Positions 8,336 through 16,782 of a stretch of DNA of 64,000 bases are shown here, in pieces. The DNA comes from Shouchella xiaoxiensis (lineage in GTDB: Bacteria > Bacillota > Bacilli > Bacillales > Bacillaceae_D): positions 62,001-126,000 of the forward strand of contig NZ_JAFBCV010000010.1 of assembly GCF_016907895.1 (NCBI RefSeq), written 5' to 3'. A program made the translations under genes and the position numbers. How positions within the stretch are numbered: the first letter of the stretch is position 1; each line of letters starts with the position of its first letter. The notes under the pieces were generated by a model. The model was given only the letters and a program-made list of their open reading frames with translations. It was not told where the DNA came from and ran no database searches.

Positions 8336-8551
8336 ATGAAACTGGCGCCAATTAGCAGTAGCTTTCTTGTCACTGTGATCTTATTTAATTTATTGCCCTC
8401 GCCTGTTCCCTTTGCCCGTGAAACATTCGGATCAAATTAGCCAGTTGGCTATCTCTTTATCTATTTCGTAGGATTTCTTTATTATCTAGTAATCCTGGGA
8501 TTAGGCCAACTATACATAAAGTTCATGAGGCCGATCCGAAGCGAGAAATAA
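8336..8551 (+). pseudogene. Small membrane protein gene interrupted by TAG
   Basis: ATG at 8336 with AAAGGAG upstream opens a frame that meets TAG at 8438-8440. The same frame then continues without break through a second hydrophobic helix (YLFIYFVGFLYYLVILGL) and a basic end to TAA at 8549-8551. Read through, it is a 71-residue two-helix protein. Either a nonsense mutation has split it or only the 34-residue front is made. The second half has no initiator with a ribosome site. Confidence 0.5.
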
Positions 8552-8587
8552 GCGTTGATTCTGTTTTTCTTTTCGCATAAACTCAAA

Positions 8588-8617
8588 TTGACAGCTCTAC
8601 CTTAGAAGGGCTACGAT
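8588..8617 (+). promoter_or_regulatory. Candidate sigma-A promoter for the MFS gene
   Basis: TTGACA (8588-8593), 18-base spacer, TACGAT (8612-8617), 54 bases before the start codon. Confidence 0.5.
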
Positions 8618-8671
8618 GCTTATAGATACATATTCACCTTAGTGAAAGCGGTTTAGGAAAAGAGGATTACA

Positions 8672-9943
8672 ATGGCGAGCCATCATAAGATCGAACACTA
8701 TGTTCATTCACAGAAAAATCAGCAAGAGCTCTACAAACGCACGCTAATCATCGTCAGCCTCTCGCAAGTATTTGGTGGGGCTGGACTGGCTGCGGGAATT
8801 ACGGTCGGTGCCCTGCTCGCTCAAGAGATGCTTGGCTCAAACGCCTATGCTGGACTCCCGGCCGCTTTGTTTACCCTTGGCTCTGCTGCTTCAGCCTTTC
8901 TAGTCGGGCGCTTGTCACAGCGGTATGGACGCAGAATCGGCTTGTTTTCAGGCTTTTTTACCGGGGGCATTGGCGCCTTTGGCGTCGTCTTCGCTGCTGT
9001 GTTCGACAATCTCTTTCTTTTATTTGCGGCTTTGTTTGTCTACGGCGCGGGGACCGCGACGAACTTACAGGCTCGCTATGCCGGAACGGATTTAGCCTCG
9101 GATAAGCAGCGGGCAACAGCCGTGAGCTTGGCGATGGTCTCGACGACGTTTGGAGCCGTTGCAGGTCCGAACCTCGTTGATGTGATGGGGCAGTTTGCGC
9201 TCTCAATCGGTGTTCCTGCGCTTGCTGGACCGTTTTTACTGGCGGGAACGGCGTTTTTATCGGCGGGTTTGGTGCTGTTTTTAGCGCTTCGTCCTGATCC
9301 ATTTTTAGTGGCAAAAGCGATTGCGCATCATCAACAGCAAACAAGACAAACGCCACCCAACTCTAATGCGACAACAGGCTTACCAAAGGGCGTTCTCGTT
9401 GGCGCGCTCATCATGGTTCTGACGCAGCTCGTGATGGTCGCGGTGATGACGATGACACCCATTCATATGGCTCATCACGGTCACTCGCTCCAAGCAATAG
9501 GCCTTGTCATCGGCGTTCATGTTGGCGCCATGTACCTGCCTTCTTTATTTACAGGTATGTTGGTCGATCGTTACGGCCGAGTACCAATGGCTGTAGGCGC
9601 CGGAATTACATTGCTTCTTGCCGGACTAATCGGGGCAATTGGCTCAGGCGAAAGCATGCCGCTCTTGCTCATTGCCCTCGCTCTGCTCGGTCTCGGTTGG
9701 AATCTAGGCTTAATTAGCGGAACAACACTGCTTGTTGATCATACAGATGCGTCCAATCGCGCAAAAATGCAAGGAGCGGTTGACGTATACATTGCCCTTG
9801 CCGGTGCTTCCGGCGGGGCGATGTCCGGGATGATTGTCGCTGGTACAAGCTACACAGCGCTGTCGCTACTTGGCGGGTTCGTCTCACTCTTAGTCCTGCC
9901 GCTTTTATACTGGTACCGCAAACCATCAGCTCGTTCATCCTGA
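8672..9943 (+). CDS. MFS transporter, 12-TM drug/metabolite exporter type
   Basis: 423 residues with twelve hydrophobic segments, a cytosolic loop at about 205-230 between the halves and the MFS motif A copies GRLSQRYGRR (TM2-3 loop) and GMLVDRYGRV (TM8-9 loop). Proton-coupled export of a small hydrophobic compound is typical of this DHA1-like layout; the substrate is unknown. It is followed 15 bases later by a nitronate monooxygenase-like gene on the same strand, so the two are likely cotranscribed. Confidence 0.85.
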   Translation: MASHHKIEHYVHSQKNQQELYKRTLIIVSLSQVFGGAGLAAGITVGALLAQEMLGSNAYAGLPAALFTLGSAASAFLVGRLSQRYGRRIGLFSGFFTGGIGAFGVVFAAVFDNLFLLFAALFVYGAGTATNLQARYAGTDLASDKQRATAVSLAMVSTTFGAVAGPNLVDVMGQFALSIGVPALAGPFLLAGTAFLSAGLVLFLALRPDPFLVAKAIAHHQQQTRQTPPNSNATTGLPKGVLVGALIMVLTQLVMVAVMTMTPIHMAHHGHSLQAIGLVIGVHVGAMYLPSLFTGMLVDRYGRVPMAVGAGITLLLAGLIGAIGSGESMPLLLIALALLGLGWNLGLISGTTLLVDHTDASNRAKMQGAVDVYIALAGASGGAMSGMIVAGTSYTALSLLGGFVSLLVLPLLYWYRKPSARSS

Positions 9944-9958
9944 AAGGAAAGATGCCCC

Positions 9959-10966
9959 ATGTTCCCAATGATAATCCAAGCGCCAATGGCTGGCGGCGCG
10001 ACAACACCAGAGCTCGTTCACGCTGTTTCAACAGCTGGAGGACTTGGGTTTCTCGCTGCCGGCTACTTGTCTAGCGCGCAGCTAGAAGAACAGATTTCAA
10101 AAACGAAAGCCCTTGGAACGAACTCATTTGGCGTCAATCTATTTGTCCCAAATGAACAATCCAAGCTTGATGAAGAAGTAAAAACGTATGAACGGACCAT
10201 GCAGGAGCTCGCCGAACAGCTCGGGACAGAAGCCGGAATCCCTAGATACTCCGACGATGAGTGGGACGAGAAAATTCGCTTCTTGCTCACGCTCGACATT
10301 GCGTACGTCTCCTTTACGTTCGGCTGTCCTTCAAAGGAAACAATTGAGCTCTTTCAACAAAAGCAGACAAAGACAATTGTAACGGTGACAACGCTTGTCG
10401 AAGCGCAATTTGCGATTAAACAAGGTGCAGATGGTCTCTGCGTCCAGGGACTTGAGGCTGGCGGACATCGTGGTTCGTTTGAAGCAAACCAGGCACGCGC
10501 AACGCAAAAGCCGCTGCGTGAACTATTGAGTGAGATTCGCGAAGTGAGCGAGCTTCCACTCATTGCCTCAGGCGGTATTATGGACGGACGTGAGATAAAG
10601 GAACTCATCGCACTCGGAGCAGCAGCTGTTCAGCTCGGCACCGCCTTTCTTTGTTGCCCTGAAAGTGGCGCGTCTCCACTACATAAGGAATCTCTCCAGA
10701 ACGGCTCGTTCACTGAAACAGCGCTAACTCATGCCTACACCGGTCGTCCCGCACGAGGGCTGGCTAACTCATTCATGCAGGAGCACGAAGATGCACCACC
10801 GGCATATCCCGAGCTCCATTACTTAACTCAGCCGATTCGAAAAAAAGCCGTTCAGGACAGAGATACGCATGTCGCGGCGATGTGGGCAGGCGTCAATTTT
10901 TCCCACGTGCGCGTGATGTCAGCCGGTGATTTGGTGAAGCTACTTTATCAAGAAGCACAGGAGTAG
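9959..10966 (+). CDS. Nitronate monooxygenase family flavoprotein
   Basis: FMN-dependent TIM-barrel oxidoreductase of 335 residues. The N-terminal IIQAPMAGG, GGLGFLAAG, the EAGGHRGSF loop at about 162-170, LIASGGIMDG and AAVQLGTAFL (phosphate-binding strands) are all family hallmarks. It oxidises propionate-3-nitronate or similar nitronates, or acts as an enoyl reductase-like enzyme in some lineages. AAAGGA lies upstream of the ATG. Cytosolic. It shares a probable transcript with the MFS gene before it and small genes after it. Confidence 0.9.
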   Translation: MFPMIIQAPMAGGATTPELVHAVSTAGGLGFLAAGYLSSAQLEEQISKTKALGTNSFGVNLFVPNEQSKLDEEVKTYERTMQELAEQLGTEAGIPRYSDDEWDEKIRFLLTLDIAYVSFTFGCPSKETIELFQQKQTKTIVTVTTLVEAQFAIKQGADGLCVQGLEAGGHRGSFEANQARATQKPLRELLSEIREVSELPLIASGGIMDGREIKELIALGAAAVQLGTAFLCCPESGASPLHKESLQNGSFTETALTHAYTGRPARGLANSFMQEHEDAPPAYPELHYLTQPIRKKAVQDRDTHVAAMWAGVNFSHVRVMSAGDLVKLLYQEAQE

Positions 10967-10982
10967 AAAGGGAGGAAAGGGT

Positions 10983-11126
10983 ATGACAGAGGATTGCTTT
11001 ATTTGTCAGGTACATGCCAATCACGTCCGGGACAGCACAACGATACTAGCTTGGGATGTACAGATAATTGAGCAAGCAGCTGAACCAAGCAATTCTTTTG
11101 AAGAAGAGGTGAACAGTCATTGTTAA
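10983..11126 (+). pseudogene. HIT-like fragment (first Cys-x-x-Cys strand only)
   Basis: ATG at 10983 with AGGGAGGAAAGG upstream opens 47 codons. The beginning, EDCFICQVHANHV, resembles the N-terminal zinc-binding strand of Bacillus HIT proteins (CFICRKH-type), but the histidine-triad part is absent and the rest is unrelated acidic sequence. The stop overlaps the TTG of the kinase gene, implying coupling. It may be a truncated HIT gene now acting as a leader peptide, or an unrelated small protein. Confidence 0.4.
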
Positions 11127-11881
11127 ACGATCAAGTACGACAGTGGACTGCCTCCAAAGTCGGTGCATTAACAGAAATTAATCTGCTTGATGAACAAGGC
11201 TGTACTTCTCAAGTGCAGAAAATCAGTACAGCTTCAGGCTGCTACATTTTAAAAAGCGCGACGAAGGAAAAATACCGCGCCTGGCTCAAAACGGAGGCGG
11301 AGGTACTGGAGCGATTAGCCAATCACTCGATTCCGGTGCCCCGTTATTTCGGCTTTTATGAAGACGAGGATGCCAGTTACCTGTTGATGTCGTTTGAAGA
11401 AGGGATGACCTTGACGAGCGCCTTAAAGCAGGCAGCTTCGGATGGAGAAAAACAAGACTTGATGCGCAGTTTTGGGCAGCTCTTGCATGATCTTCATACG
11501 CTGCCCGCGCCTGCACCAACACGGGACTGGCTCACGCAGCAGCTGGAGCTGTCCGCTTATTATTTGCAACAAGGCGAAGCGGATGGGAACGCGCAGCTAC
11601 TGGAAAAGCTGAATAACCACAAACCTTCACAAATCGATCAGACTTGGATACATGGCGATTGCACACCGGATAACGTTCTCGTCCAAGCCGGAAAAGTCAC
11701 TCTCTTTATTGACGTTGCAGCAATGACGGTCGGCGATCCGCGCCACGACGTTGCTCTCGCCCTCCGTCGTTGCTTCCAAAACGACGTACTTAAAACAGCA
11801 TTTTATCAAGGTTACGGCAGGCAGACCATTACGGATGATGAGTTTCGTTACTTTCATGACGGGCTGTATGAGTTTTTTTAA
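11120..11881 (+). CDS. APH-type small-molecule kinase (aminoglycoside phosphotransferase superfamily)
   Basis: 253 residues, TTG start with GAGGTG upstream. Kinase marks: the ATP-site lysine in GCYILKSA near residue 40, the catalytic loop WIHGDCTPDNVLV near 175 (Brenner HxDxxxxN) and the metal-binding FIDVAAMTVGDPRHD after it. Such enzymes phosphorylate antibiotics, sugars or amines. Nothing in the sequence points to a drug substrate, so resistance should not be assumed. Cytosolic. Confidence 0.85.
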   Translation: MLNDQVRQWTASKVGALTEINLLDEQGCTSQVQKISTASGCYILKSATKEKYRAWLKTEAEVLERLANHSIPVPRYFGFYEDEDASYLLMSFEEGMTLTSALKQAASDGEKQDLMRSFGQLLHDLHTLPAPAPTRDWLTQQLELSAYYLQQGEADGNAQLLEKLNNHKPSQIDQTWIHGDCTPDNVLVQAGKVTLFIDVAAMTVGDPRHDVALALRRCFQNDVLKTAFYQGYGRQTITDDEFRYFHDGLYEFF

Positions 11882-11947
11882 TCAAGCGTTTCTTCTGTCC
11901 GATGGAGGGTATGGACTACCATAGGTTTCTAAAAAAGGAGGAAAAGC

Positions 11948-12412
11948 ATGAATGCAAAAGACGTCATCTTAACGCAGTTAGGCGCCGTTCATGACCAGAG
12001 CGGTTGGTTCGTTTCGCTCAAAGCCGCATTAAGCGATATTAGCGAAGAAGAGGCTACACGGCAGACTAAAGACGATTCGAATTCGATTGAAGGTATTGTG
12101 CATCACTTGATCTATTACAATGAGCGCTACCTCCATCGCGTAACAGGGGTTAGCAATAAGGACTACAACATCGATTCAATTGCTGAGACGTTCGCTAACC
12201 TTGAAAATCGATCTTGGTCAGAGGCCGTCCAAAAGCTTGATCAGCTAATGAACAAATGGAAGCAGATTGTTGCTGAGTTCGATTCAGACACATTTGAGAA
12301 GTACGTACCTGACCTTACACATCTCACGATTCATAACGCCTATCACATTGGTCAAATGGTTGAAATTCGGAAGCAACAAGGGTCTTGGGATGCTCGCTTT
12401 GGTATTCGTTAA
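11948..12412 (+). CDS. DinB-like four-helix-bundle protein
   Basis: 154 residues with the DinB/YfiT metal-site histidines in IVHHLIYYNERYLHR (about residue 52) and HNAYHIGQMVEIRKQQG (about 135). The family contains thiol-S-transferases using bacillithiol, and damage-inducible proteins without known activity. Strong AAAAAAGGAGG site upstream. Stand-alone gene. Confidence 0.85.
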   Translation: MNAKDVILTQLGAVHDQSGWFVSLKAALSDISEEEATRQTKDDSNSIEGIVHHLIYYNERYLHRVTGVSNKDYNIDSIAETFANLENRSWSEAVQKLDQLMNKWKQIVAEFDSDTFEKYVPDLTHLTIHNAYHIGQMVEIRKQQGSWDARFGIR

Positions 12413-12765
12413 GCAGGTATGAACCAATGCCTTGCTTGCTGCCGCGGTAGTTGGATGCTAAGCATTCTCGTTCGTCTTGTTCTTGAAGGAAATTATTCAA
12501 TTTTAGACGACTAGCCTTCTTTAGTCGGCTCGACAGTAGGCACTTTTGTGGTTAGGGCATTCTTGTTGCCAATCATTAATCGACAGCTAGCAAAAAAAAT
12601 TATTTTCCTCTGAAAGAAAGAGGTTTAACAAAAGCGGCATGCAGGTATAATATGACTAACCCTATCCCCTTTAAGACCTTTGTGAATGTACCTACCCCCA
12701 ATAGGTACATTTTTTTCGTTTTAAAAACGGTTGTATCAAAAAAAGCAACCACACTGGTTGCTTTT
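12413..12765. other. Intergenic region between dinB-like and rsbR-like genes
   Basis: No supported gene. It contains a small GACTA/TAGTC dyad near 12509 and two strong terminators listed separately. The stretch 12430-12520 has a hydrophobic reading in one frame broken by stops and may be decayed coding sequence, but no family is recognisable. Confidence 0.4.
12687..12716 (+). terminator. Rho-independent terminator, plus strand
   Basis: TGTACCTA, 7-base loop, TAGGTACA and seven Ts. Confidence 0.85.
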
Positions 12766-12767
12766 TT
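12739..12767. terminator. Bidirectional terminator at the end of the rsbR-like gene
   Basis: AAAAAAGCAACCA, loop CAC, TGGTTGCTTTTTT. A/T tracts on both sides allow use from either direction; it overlaps the stop codon of the minus-strand gene. Confidence 0.85.
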
Positions 12768-13587
12768 ACCTAGACTTACGAAAATCATCATCCAAAGCCA
12801 TCTTTAAGCTTGAATATACTTTGGCATGCACCTTGATACCAAGTGATACCATCGTTTGCGCTACCTCAGGACGGACGCCACTTAAGGCCACTTCAATTCC
12901 AATTAGGCGCAAGCTGTCCATTACGCTCAACAACTGCCCCGCTACCATTGTATCAATGACGCTAACCCCGGATACGTCAAGAATTAATCGATTTAAACCT
13001 AGTGCCGACCCTTTTTCAAGTGCATTTGACGACAAAAATTGCGCTCGATTGGTATCAATCTCACCAATTAACGGAATCAGACCCGTCGTTTCAGTCAACT
13101 GAACAACGGGAACAGTTAACTCGTCTATTGCGTATTTGGCTGCCTCGATGCTCCGGTGAAAATCTTTCATGTAGCTTTTTCCAATGACGTCCACAGCGTG
13201 ATCCATCGCTTCATGAAACCTTGTTAGAATATCAAAGAACGAATCGAGCGATAATTCTTGGCTATCCGCTTCAGACCTTATGATTTTTCCTATCGTGTGG
13301 CGGTAGTATGAGATTTCTTCAAGTGCGACGTTTAGCGGCAGCTGAAGTTCGACGAGCTGACCAGCAACATTCATCCCCCACTGCTCAACAGCTATTTTCG
13401 TTTCCTCTATACTGTCCGTCATCGTTTCTGCATAAAGTTCAATTAACTTTACGCGCCAAGATTCGAGTTTGACCAGCTGTGTACTATCGCTAATTGATTC
13501 ATGTTGAGGCGGCATTTTTGCCAATTGATCTTTCTTACTTAGTATTTCTTCACGGATTGGTTGAAGAATATGCATGTCATTAGTCAT
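12766..13587 (-). CDS. RsbR paralogue, stressosome STAS-domain protein
   Basis: 273 residues. The N-terminal half is the helical, non-heme globin-like RsbR_N region that varies between paralogues and senses signals. The C-terminal STAS domain (about 155-273) is well conserved: VPVVQLTETTGLIPLIGEID, then LDVSGVSVIDTMVAGQLL, which carries the Ser/Thr position phosphorylated by RsbT. In the stressosome such proteins gate release of RsbT to switch on sigma-B. It is monocistronic and preceded by a sigma-B promoter, giving a likely positive or homeostatic loop. Which RsbR paralogue (RA-RD) it represents cannot be fixed. Confidence 0.9.
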   Translation of the reverse strand: MTNDMHILQPIREEILSKKDQLAKMPPQHESISDSTQLVKLESWRVKLIELYAETMTDSIEETKIAVEQWGMNVAGQLVELQLPLNVALEEISYYRHTIGKIIRSEADSQELSLDSFFDILTRFHEAMDHAVDVIGKSYMKDFHRSIEAAKYAIDELTVPVVQLTETTGLIPLIGEIDTNRAQFLSSNALEKGSALGLNRLILDVSGVSVIDTMVAGQLLSVMDSLRLIGIEVALSGVRPEVAQTMVSLGIKVHAKVYSSLKMALDDDFRKSR

Positions 13588-13656
13588 TTGGTTCTCCTTT
13601 TATGTGCAATTCATAAATGGTTATAATTTATGTATGTATGAATAGTATCTTCTCAA

Positions 13657-13682
13657 ATACCCGATTTCATTAATCATTAAAC
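13657..13682 (-). promoter_or_regulatory. Sigma-B promoter
   Basis: On the minus strand GTTTAA (13677-13682), 14 bases, GGGTAT (13657-13662). Both hexamers match the Bacillus sigma-B consensus exactly, with an allowed spacing. The start codon of the rsbR paralogue lies about 70 bases downstream. Confidence 0.85.
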
Positions 13683-13702
13683 CAGTAATTTAACATAAAA
13701 AA

Positions 13703-13742
13703 GTTTATTCCAACAAGCTCTTTTCAAGCTGTTGGAATAAAC
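13703..13742 (-). terminator. Terminator of the LPDTA surface-protein gene
   Basis: GTTTATTCCAACAAGCT and AGCTGTTGGAATAAAC form a long stem immediately after the stop codon. Confidence 0.75.
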
Positions 13743-13749
13743 GGTTTTA

Positions 13750-14661
13750 TTAGTGGTTGAGGCGGCGCAATCTAAATCTGTGAACAAGCGATAATCCGAA
13801 AGCACCCGCAGCTAATGTCAAGCCACCTGCTGCATAAAGCAAGTTATTGCTGGCTGTGTCAGGAAGCTCGCCACCGCTACCGCCGTCAATTACTTCTGCG
13901 TTGTCTTTCACTTCATCTGGAACGACGATTGGATCGACATTATTAAAATTCATAATCGTCTGTTCCATTGAGATATCCATTTCGACGCTTTCTTCCCCAT
14001 CGTCTATCATCATCGTCATATGCATTGACATCGCTGTCATGTAGTGAGTATCTTGTGAGATTGTCATATCGTAGTCAAGGTTGCTGATTTCAAACCCTTC
14101 CAGCATCGCTTCGCCTTCCATCTCTTCGCCCATCATCTCACCAAGCATATCGTTAATTATTTCATTAAGTTCTTCTCCATCACCCTCATACGTGAGGATA
14201 TAAGCATCGCCTTCTTCACTGACGCTCATGTGCTCACCAAGCATCTCTGCTTGTTCCTGAGTTGCAGTAGCCTGAAGCAAGCTCATCATTTCTTCACTGC
14301 TTAGCTCTTCAAACAAGTACCACTCACCATCAGGTCCTTGCTCATACATGCCCTCTTCCGTCCAGTAAAGCGTTGTTTCCACATCACCGTCCGGCGTGCT
14401 CATCATCGTCACTTGATGCATTGCAAATGGGTTAAGCGTTACGTCTTCTTTTGTATCAATTGAGATTGTCACAGATTCTCCCGACATCGGATCAGGCATC
14501 GTCATTTCCATCATTGTTTCACTTGAATAACTATCTAATCCAAGCATCGCTTCATTCGATTTCTGAATAATATCGGCAGCGCTTTCATCATTAGCGAGCG
14601 CGTTCCCCGTTAGCGATAAGACAAAGAAACCAGCAACTGTTGCAGACGTCCATTTTTTCAT
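13750..14661 (-). CDS. Secreted, sortase-anchored acidic protein (LPDTA motif)
   Basis: About 303 residues from the ATG at 14659-14661, which has AGGAG 8 bases upstream; a longer N-terminus lacks a ribosome site. An N-terminal signal peptide ends at ALA-ND. The body is very acidic and Met/Glu rich and has the look of an LppX/LolA-type beta-sheet lipid-binding fold with repeated YxMTISxD and VEMDISMEQT strands (inference). The C-terminus is a cell-wall sorting signal: LPDTA, a hydrophobic helix and RFRLRR. LPxTA/LPDTx motifs are used by class D sortases of Bacillus. No sortase gene is in the window. Confidence 0.75.
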   Translation of the reverse strand: MKKWTSATVAGFFVLSLTGNALANDESAADIIQKSNEAMLGLDSYSSETMMEMTMPDPMSGESVTISIDTKEDVTLNPFAMHQVTMMSTPDGDVETTLYWTEEGMYEQGPDGEWYLFEELSSEEMMSLLQATATQEQAEMLGEHMSVSEEGDAYILTYEGDGEELNEIINDMLGEMMGEEMEGEAMLEGFEISNLDYDMTISQDTHYMTAMSMHMTMMIDDGEESVEMDISMEQTIMNFNNVDPIVVPDEVKDNAEVIDGGSGGELPDTASNNLLYAAGGLTLAAGAFGLSLVHRFRLRRLNH

Positions 14662-14822
14662 ATGTACAACTCCTAAAGGTATGTTTTTTAGGATAAACAG
14701 AATTTGTCTCCGCTGCACTCACTTGTTGTAAAAAACTGTTAACCTTACTTTACAGATACCCGTCATATGAGTTGTAAAACATGATTATGCAAACTTTTTT
14801 AGATTTTGAGAGAATTAGTTCA

Positions 14823-15335
14823 TTAGTCCTCTGTTAAAGAAAGAGCGAAAGTCACACGAATTCTGCCGATAACCTCATTCTCATTAAGAGATGAAGGCCA
14901 GTACGTATCAACGATATATATCCGCTCATCGGATGTCGGAGCCCCGACGCCGAATTCATTGACCACAAATTGATTGCCTCCAATGTCGTGGTATTGAGTT
15001 GAACTAGATCCGTCATTTACAATCATCGCGTGAATGGGTTCCTGCTCGAGCAAATCAATCTCCTCATCATTCACTTGAATCGTTACAACAGACTCACTTG
15101 ATGCCGAGCCTGCAGTAAGCCCTTCAGCCTCTTCCTGTGCATTGATTGCATCAGGTTCGCTTTGATCACAGTCATTCCAGCACATCATATGAGCGTTCGT
15201 ACTCACTTCTTCTTCATCTACATAGACACTTATTGAAGGAATTTCATCTAAACGATCTGCATCATTATCATCGCTTGAACAAGCAGCCAACACGAATATG
15301 AACATACCTATTATGAGATACCCTTTTTTAATCAT
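14823..15335 (-). CDS. Acidic lipoprotein of unknown function
   Basis: About 170 residues from the ATG at 15333-15335, which follows AGGAGG. The signal peptide ends in lipobox VLAAC with Cys19, then SSDDNDADR. The mature part is acidic and contains a Cys pair in HMMCWNDCDQ that could form a disulfide. No domain recognised. It is probably membrane-anchored on the outer face. Confidence 0.7.
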   Translation of the reverse strand: MIKKGYLIIGMFIFVLAACSSDDNDADRLDEIPSISVYVDEEEVSTNAHMMCWNDCDQSEPDAINAQEEAEGLTAGSASSESVVTIQVNDEEIDLLEQEPIHAMIVNDGSSSTQYHDIGGNQFVVNEFGVGAPTSDERIYIVDTYWPSSLNENEVIGRIRVTFALSLTED

Positions 15336-15396
15336 CTTCACGAGCCTCCTTGACAAGAATTTTTCTAACAAAAAAATAGATCATTTCCTTCCTATA

Positions 15397-15480
15397 CTAG
15401 AAAAAGAAATAAGTCACCGTAAAATAAGTAATAATACCAAGACAGAAAGAAACCAGCGCAACATTTGCTTTTCTACTCAT
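15397..15480 (-). CDS. 27-residue membrane peptide
   Basis: ATG at 15478-15480 follows GGAGG at 7 bases. MSRKANVALVSFCLGIITYF and a following aromatic-rich end form one basic-then-hydrophobic helix. It lies just upstream of the lipoprotein gene on the same strand. Unknown function. Confidence 0.5.
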   Translation of the reverse strand: MSRKANVALVSFCLGIITYFTVTYFFF

Positions 15481-15590
15481 ACGCTTACCTCCGCTATTTT
15501 TTTATTATTGGAACCATCGTACATTTAATCAAACAATAAAAACGCCTGCACAGCAATTGGTCCAAGCATTTTATTAAACATAAATTGAAT

Positions 15591-15903
15591 TTATAAGTTA
15601 ACCACGTTGTCAAACGAAATTTGATCTCCATTAATCAACACGTCAATGATGTCATGCTTCGAGTCTAATGTTACTTTCCAGACATGCTCCACAGAGTCAC
15701 TGCTTTCATTCAGATAACTGGTAAACAATCGATATCGTTCGTGGCTCCTCCACAATCATCATCAGCTTGTCGTTTGAATCACTGACTTCTTGTACGTGGT
15801 CAGATAAGAGATCGAGCTTACTAGCACTTAGCTGAGAAGAGCTGGTACAGGCCGATAAGAATAAAACCATAAATAGACTAATTACATACACACGTTTTTT
15901 CAA
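15591..15903 (-). pseudogene. Frameshifted small lipoprotein gene
   Basis: The gene starts MKKRVYVISLFMVLFLSAC (lipobox with Cys19) and reads to a premature TGA at 15706 (65 codons). In another frame a convincing continuation, RYRLFTSYLNESSDSVEHVW then a beta-rich end DVLINGDQISFDNVVNL, runs from about 15745 to TAA at 15591-15593. One base is missing or extra between about 15720 and 15760. No slippery heptamer is visible there, so a true mutation or sequencing error is more likely than programmed shifting. Intact length would be about 104 residues. Confidence 0.65.
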
Positions 15904-16174
15904 ACTTTCACCCTTTTCACTTGCAATAGTTGAAGTTAGATATGGTAGTTACTTGAACTTGAAGAATTAGGTTTCATTTTTATATAGAAAGAGGCTGAAG
16001 CTGTGTGTTTTCTAGTAGTATTCGAGTTTTCGCCCCACTCATACGTTGCATCATCATGCTATTAACCTTCTAATAAAAGCAGTTCAATAGTCGTATTCCC
16101 TCACACTAAATTTATAAACAATTTAAATTTATAAGTTTATTTATACACTTTTTCTAGAACAATCTTGTTAAAAA

Positions 16175-16194
16175 CGCTAGACACCTGACTAGCG
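16175..16194 (-). terminator. Terminator overlapping the end of tetR-type gene
   Basis: On the minus strand CGCTAG, 8-base loop, CTAGCG and TTTTT; the stop codon TAG lies in the first arm. Confidence 0.7.
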
Positions 16195-16776
16195 CTTCTG
16201 TGTCAAAATTGACTCTAAATAATTTCGAATCAATTCCTTACTCTTCTCCCGGTTTATCTTAGCTGGCTCTAAATAAAGATTCAGCGCCATGCCGTTCATT
16301 AAGGCATAGAGCTTTTCTTGTTCCAGCTCCACATCAATTTCTTTTAGCACTCCCTCATTTTGCAGGAAAACGATGACATCCTTAATTGCCGTCTGCAAAC
16401 CAACAAGATCAGGATTTAAATTTTTTTCTGTTTTGGCAAGCGTCACAAACGCAAACCAGACCTCCATTTCTAGTAAAGTTTGTTCATTCGTTGGGATGAA
16501 CTCCAACAAATATTCGTTCATTTGCTCAACGGGTTCAAGCTTTTTTTCTTTCAACCGTTTGATCCGTTCAATTAGTTGTTCTTTAACAAGCTCAATCGCA
16601 AATTGAAGTAGACTTTCTTGATTTGAAAAATAATGTCTGAGCGCACCTTGCGACAACCCTGCTTCTTTGGCAATTGTTCTTGAAGTGGCATGCCGAAGGC
16701 CCTGCTCACTAATGACTTTCCACGTAACTGCGGCGATATGCTTTCTTCGCTCTTCGTGATCTACAATTTTTGGCAT
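16189..16776 (-). CDS. TetR-family repressor, probably leaderless
   Basis: 195 residues. The N-terminal HTH is typical (TSRTIAKEAGLSQGALRHYFSNQESLL); the rest is the helical ligand-binding domain. There is no ribosome site before the ATG: a TATACT -10 at 16783-16788 is followed by only six bases, so transcription would begin at or next to the start codon, giving a leaderless message. It is divergent from a membrane-protein gene across two matching operator-like repeats, so autoregulation and control of that neighbour are expected. Confidence 0.85.
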   Translation of the reverse strand: MPKIVDHEERRKHIAAVTWKVISEQGLRHATSRTIAKEAGLSQGALRHYFSNQESLLQFAIELVKEQLIERIKRLKEKKLEPVEQMNEYLLEFIPTNEQTLLEMEVWFAFVTLAKTEKNLNPDLVGLQTAIKDVIVFLQNEGVLKEIDVELEQEKLYALMNGMALNLYLEPAKINREKSKELIRNYLESILTQKR

Positions 16777-16782
16777 AGGTTT

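Noticed and set aside
15720-15760. Programmed ribosomal frameshift in the small lipoprotein gene
   Set aside because: No slippery heptamer or following pseudoknot was visible.
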